24,514 nucleotides of DNA, from positions 1-24,514 of the forward strand of contig JAVKIY010000043.1 in NCBI GenBank assembly GCA_031459235.1. Reading direction: 5' to 3'. Within the stretch, counting starts at the first letter, position 1. The number at the start of each line of letters is the position of its first letter. This DNA is from Fervidifonticultor_A tertius (GTDB lineage Bacteria; Sysuimicrobiota; Sysuimicrobiia; Sysuimicrobiales; Humicultoraceae). A model generated the notes under the pieces. It was given only the letters and a program-made list of their open reading frames with translations, was not told the DNA's origin and searched no databases. The translations under genes and the position numbers were made by a program. Of the stretch, positions 23,813 through 24,514 are shown one piece after another.

Positions 23813-23839
23813 CGCACGTGCTATACGAACATATGTGCG
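23813..23839. other. Hairpin after the flavoenzyme gene
   Basis: CGCACGTG and TATGTGCG can pair over 8 bp (two G-U pairs) around an 11-nt loop, 27 nt after the stop. There is no U-run, so it is a weak terminator candidate or a boundary feature of the following low-G+C patch. Confidence 0.3.
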
Positions 23840-23896
23840 TAATCCCGTTCCGCCCTTGTCGATGAACGAATCGAGAGCAACGCGGCTCTGCCGCGG

Positions 23897-24514
23897 GTGA
23901 GAGTTGTGACCAGGCCGGGAACCCGCCAGCGGGAAAAGCCAATCCCGGGAACGCTGTTTGCAGACTCCGGGGCAAGCGTTGTCGCACACTTCAGCCCTAC
24001 TGCCCGGGTAGTTCTCTATGAGGGCGACGCGCTGGATCTGCTGCGGACGCTGCCCCCTGGACTGGCCGGGCTGGTGGTGACTTCTCCTCCGTACAACATC
24101 GGGAAGCCTTACGAGCGCCGCGTTGACCTGGGCGTCTACCTTGAGCAGCAGCGGCAGGTCATCGAAGAGTGCGTCCGTGTACTGTCGCCGAAAGGCAGCA
24201 TCTGTTGGCAGGTTGGCAACTTCGTGCAACGCAATGAGATCGTGCCGCTGGACATCGCGCTGTACCCGATGTTCAAGCAGCACGGGTTGAAGCTAAGGAA
24301 CCGCATCGTGTGGCACTTCGAGCATGGTCTACACTGCTCACGACGGCTGTCGGGTCGACACGAGACCATCTTGTGGTTCACGAAGACCGAGACTATGTCT
24401 TCAACGTCGATCCCATCAGGGTGCCGCAGAAGTACCCGTTCAAGAAGGCCTTCAAGGGACCCCGGTTGGGACAGTACACCAGCAATCCTCTTGGGAAAAA
24501 CCCAGGTGATGTGT
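23897..24514 (+). pseudogene. DNA methyltransferase (SPPY type), frameshifted and cut by the window end
   Basis: From a GTG at 23897 the frame gives VVLYEGDALDLLRTLPPG, then TSPPYNIGKPYE (motif IV, residues 62-73), then VIEECVRVLSPKGSICWQVGN and LRNRIVWHFEHGLHCSRRLS up to LWFTKT at about codon 164. Directly after, the family's continuation DYVFNVDPIRVPQKYP appears in another frame from base 24391 and goes on as GPRLGQYTSNPLGKNPGDV to the window end. One missing base at 24389-24391 explains this. SPPY is common in N4-cytosine and some N6-adenine enzymes. The cofactor motif I should lie beyond the edge. It is either a truly broken gene or a sequencing error. The start is uncertain: GTG 23906 is also possible, and no ribosome binding site is clear. 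Confidence 0.75.

Larger units (their letters stand above)
23800..24514. other. Second lower-G+C patch at the right edge
   Basis: From just after the flavoenzyme gene the base composition drops; the 60 bases from 24241 are 58% G+C. It carries a methyltransferase gene only, as far as visible, and continues beyond the window. It resembles the 12.9-14.5 kb cassette in content and composition, but I see no shared sequence between the two. Confidence 0.55.

Noticed and set aside
23862..23900. A 12-codon ATG-to-TGA frame just before the second methyltransferase, as a leader peptide.
   Set aside because: No ribosome binding site, and too short to distinguish from chance, although its stop overlaps the GTG of the methyltransferase.

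Overview
This is one stretch of a very G+C-rich bacterial chromosome, probably a metagenome-type contig. Both complete solute-binding proteins carry Sec signal peptides without a lipobox cysteine, so they look periplasmic, which favours a Gram-negative-type (diderm) cell. The organism appears to use selenocysteine, because its selD has an in-frame TGA at the active site. A soil lineage such as Rokubacteria/Methylomirabilota would fit, but no marker gene here proves it, and high-GC proteobacteria or actinobacteria are not excluded.

Layout. (1) Bases 1-11714, all minus strand and read from right to left: a LacI-type regulator, ribokinase, a BMP-family binding protein, two nucleoside-type ABC permeases, a single-domain ABC ATPase, a nucleoside hydrolase, a CobW-type metal-handling GTPase, an M20 amidohydrolase, a YtcJ-like amidohydrolase, and a luciferase-like oxidoreductase cut by the left edge. 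Gaps are tiny (4-nt or 1-nt overlaps up to 61 nt). A near-perfect LacI-type palindrome lies just before the regulator. The core reads as one self-regulated route: nucleoside import, splitting into base plus ribose, and ribose phosphorylation. The last genes may process the freed base or another amide; that part is inference. (2) 11822-12871, minus: a selenocysteine-containing selenophosphate synthase, SelD. (3) 12895-14500: a lower-G+C cassette holding a DNA methyltransferase and an unrecognised protein with a PD-(D/E)xK-like signature, most simply a type II restriction-modification pair. (4) 14541-16556, plus: an archease with a strong predicted promoter, overlapped by an orphan peptide-type (family 5) binding protein. 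(5) 16694-19103, plus: a Crp/Fnr-type regulator, a DUF2892 membrane protein and an MgtC/DUF4010 membrane protein. (6) 19187-22579: a 1130-residue zinc ribbon-cyclase-AAA-TPR signalling protein, predicted to be translated from a leaderless mRNA. (7) 22655-23785: a monomeric sarcosine oxidase-type flavoenzyme. (8) From about 23800 to the right edge: a second lower-G+C patch with a methyltransferase broken by a frameshift and cut off by the window end.

I saw no tRNA, rRNA, CRISPR array, transposase or origin. No gene-free stretch exceeds 300 bases; the longest are 16557-16693 (no convincing signal) and 23786-23896 (one weak hairpin). Most long open frames opposite the real genes are by-products of the high G+C content.
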